NCBI GenBank assembly: GCA_001824005.1
Contig: MHWG01000004.1
Coordinates: 9,162-14,177 of the forward strand
Source of the DNA: Candidatus Zambryskibacteria bacterium RIFCSPLOWO2_01_FULL_47_14
Lineage (GTDB): Bacteria > Patescibacteria > Paceibacteria > UBA9973 > Zambryskibacteraceae
Length of the DNA stretch: 5,016 nucleotides
Reading direction: 5' to 3'
Below the pieces are notes generated by a model. It worked only from the letters and a program-made list of their open reading frames with translations. It did not search any database and had not been told where the DNA came from. How positions within the stretch are numbered: position 1 is the stretch's first letter; every line of letters begins with the position of its first letter. A program made the translations under genes and the position numbers. Below are positions 4,379-5,016 of the stretch, piece after piece.

Positions 4379-4397
4379 TGGGTATTTGTGGTAATAT
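4372..4397 (+). promoter_or_regulatory. extended -10 promoter of the desulfurase-like gene
   Basis: TAATAT (4392-4397) is preceded by TG at 4389-4390, an extended -10. The best -35 resemblance, TTAACA (4372-4377), lies in the right end of repeat copy 2, but its 14-base spacing is short. The extended -10 may carry most of the activity. Initiation near 4404 would give a very short leader. Confidence 0.5.
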
Positions 4398-4417
4398 CGA
4401 TGCAAATGAAGTGGTGG

Positions 4418-5016
4418 ATGACAAAAAAAAGAATTTATCTCGATTATGCTTCGGCGACGCCGATGCTGTCGGAGGTGAGAAGTGAGATGGAGAAATATTT
4501 CTCCGAAGAATTCTATAATCCCAATGCTATTTATGAAGAAGGTCTAAGAATTAAGTCAGAAGTTAATAAGTTTAGAAGGAAGATAGCAGATATTCTCGGC
4601 GCCGCTGAAGAGAATATTATCTTCACTTCCGGCGGGACGGAAGCGAATGTTATGACAGTACGGGGAATAAAGGGAAAAGTGATTACGGAAGGTGAGGTTC
4701 ATCCATCTGTTACAGATGCGATTGAAGGTCGAATCTTAGATACCGACTTGCCTGCCGGCGAGGCAGGTTCCCAAGGTCCGACCTTGATATCTTCAGTTAC
4801 TACGGACAATAAGTTGGGCCGGAAAATTCGCGAAGAAAGAAAGAAGAAGCATTCGGAATTCCCTCTTCTCCACATTGACGCATCCCAGACGGCAGTCTAC
4901 TTCGACGTGGGCCTGGAGAAGCTTGCTTGCGATTTAATCACCCTCGACTCCGCCAAACTCTACGGGCCCAAGGGTGTTGGCGCTTTGGTCGTGAGACGCG
5001 GCACAGAGCTCATACT
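4418..5016 (+). CDS. NifS/IscS-like cysteine desulfurase (class V aminotransferase), 3' end beyond window
   Basis: The first 199 residues of a PLP-dependent fold-type I enzyme are present, roughly half of a usual 380-400 aa protein. Family members take sulfur from cysteine for Fe-S clusters or tRNA thiolation. Seen in order are YLDYASATP (7-15), FYNPNAIYEEG (32-42), FTSGGTEAN (69-77, cofactor-phosphate loop), EVHPSV (93-98, His95 stacking on PLP), HIDASQTA (152-159, Asp154 and Gln157), and the Schiff-base lysine Lys180 in DSAKLYGPKGVGAL. Two positions are unusual: the residue before Lys180 is Ala, where IscS has His, and the NNEIG segment reads DNKLG. The stretch between His95 and that segment is about ten residues shorter than in E. 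coli IscS and contains a palindrome-encoded LPAGEAGS (111-118). The active-site cysteine would lie beyond the window, so the desulfurase role is unproven. In-frame ATGs also occur at 4400 and 4406; 4418 best fits the family N-terminus, with TGGTGG just before it. Confidence 0.85.
   Translation, partial: MTKKRIYLDYASATPMLSEVRSEMEKYFSEEFYNPNAIYEEGLRIKSEVNKFRRKIADILGAAEENIIFTSGGTEANVMTVRGIKGKVITEGEVHPSVTDAIEGRILDTDLPAGEAGSQGPTLISSVTTDNKLGRKIREERKKKHSEFPLLHIDASQTAVYFDVGLEKLACDLITLDSAKLYGPKGVGALVVRRGTELI
4725..4786. repeat. nested palindromes inside the desulfurase-like gene
   Basis: CCTGCC (4751-4756) pairs with GGCAGG (4762-4767) around GGCGA. CAAGGT (4772-4777) pairs with ACCTTG (4781-4786). 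AAGGTCG (4725-4731) can also pair with CGACCTT (4779-4785), enclosing the first hairpin. The patch encodes a segment that fits the family poorly (LPAGEAGSQG) and looks like an in-frame insertion of a dispersed palindromic repeat. Confidence 0.5.

Noticed and set aside
3780..4395. Insertion-sequence ends with target-site duplication around the wHTH-Cas2-like cassette
   Set aside because: The flanks outside the repeats (AATAAA on the left, TGGGTA on the right) show no matching short direct repeat, and the encoded protein lacks transposase motifs.

Overview
The window looks like a piece of a small-genome bacterium of the Candidate Phyla Radiation (Patescibacteria, probably Parcubacteria-like). 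This is inference from gene content and style: a 500-residue IF-2 with no N-terminal extension, a winged-helix/Cas2-like (PaaX-like) protein encoded away from any CRISPR array, few Shine-Dalgarno sites, tRNA genes without an encoded CCA, and many short palindromes in and between genes. No 16S rRNA or other placing marker is present.

Layout. Positions 1-450 form a compact tRNA locus. It holds tRNA-Cys(GCA) and tRNA-Leu(UAA) on the + strand, a tRNA-Gly-like element without a T arm, a bidirectional terminator-like hairpin, and tRNA-Gly(CCC) on the - strand. Several inverted repeats are interleaved with these. Positions 449-1987 (+) encode a multispanning TMTC/DUF1736-type glycosyltransferase with C-terminal TPRs. 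Its 3' end overlaps the convergent rbfA by 71 bp. The - strand pair infB-rbfA (3738-1917), encoding IF-2 and the 30S maturation factor RbfA, is separated by one base and is probably one operon. Upstream of infB, on the same strand, lies a 165-aa wHTH plus Cas2-like protein (4331-3834). It is bracketed by two identical 39-bp, near-palindromic direct repeats (3796-3834 and 4340-4378). Divergent from it, a NifS/IscS-like class V aminotransferase (cysteine desulfurase-like) starts at about 4418 and runs off the window end.

The translation theme is clear: three tRNAs, IF-2, RbfA, and possibly a sulfur donor for tRNA thiolation. The most unusual unit is the wHTH-Cas2-like gene with its paired palindromic repeats. 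Each repeat also holds a promoter-like pair of hexamers pointing along the - strand, one copy before the wHTH-Cas2-like gene and one before infB. The second copy abuts an extended -10 for the divergent desulfurase-like gene. Two readings are possible: an autoregulator whose operators also control infB-rbfA and the desulfurase, or a small mobile or duplicated cassette with palindromic ends. The sequence alone does not decide between them.

No stretch longer than 300 bases lacks a feature.
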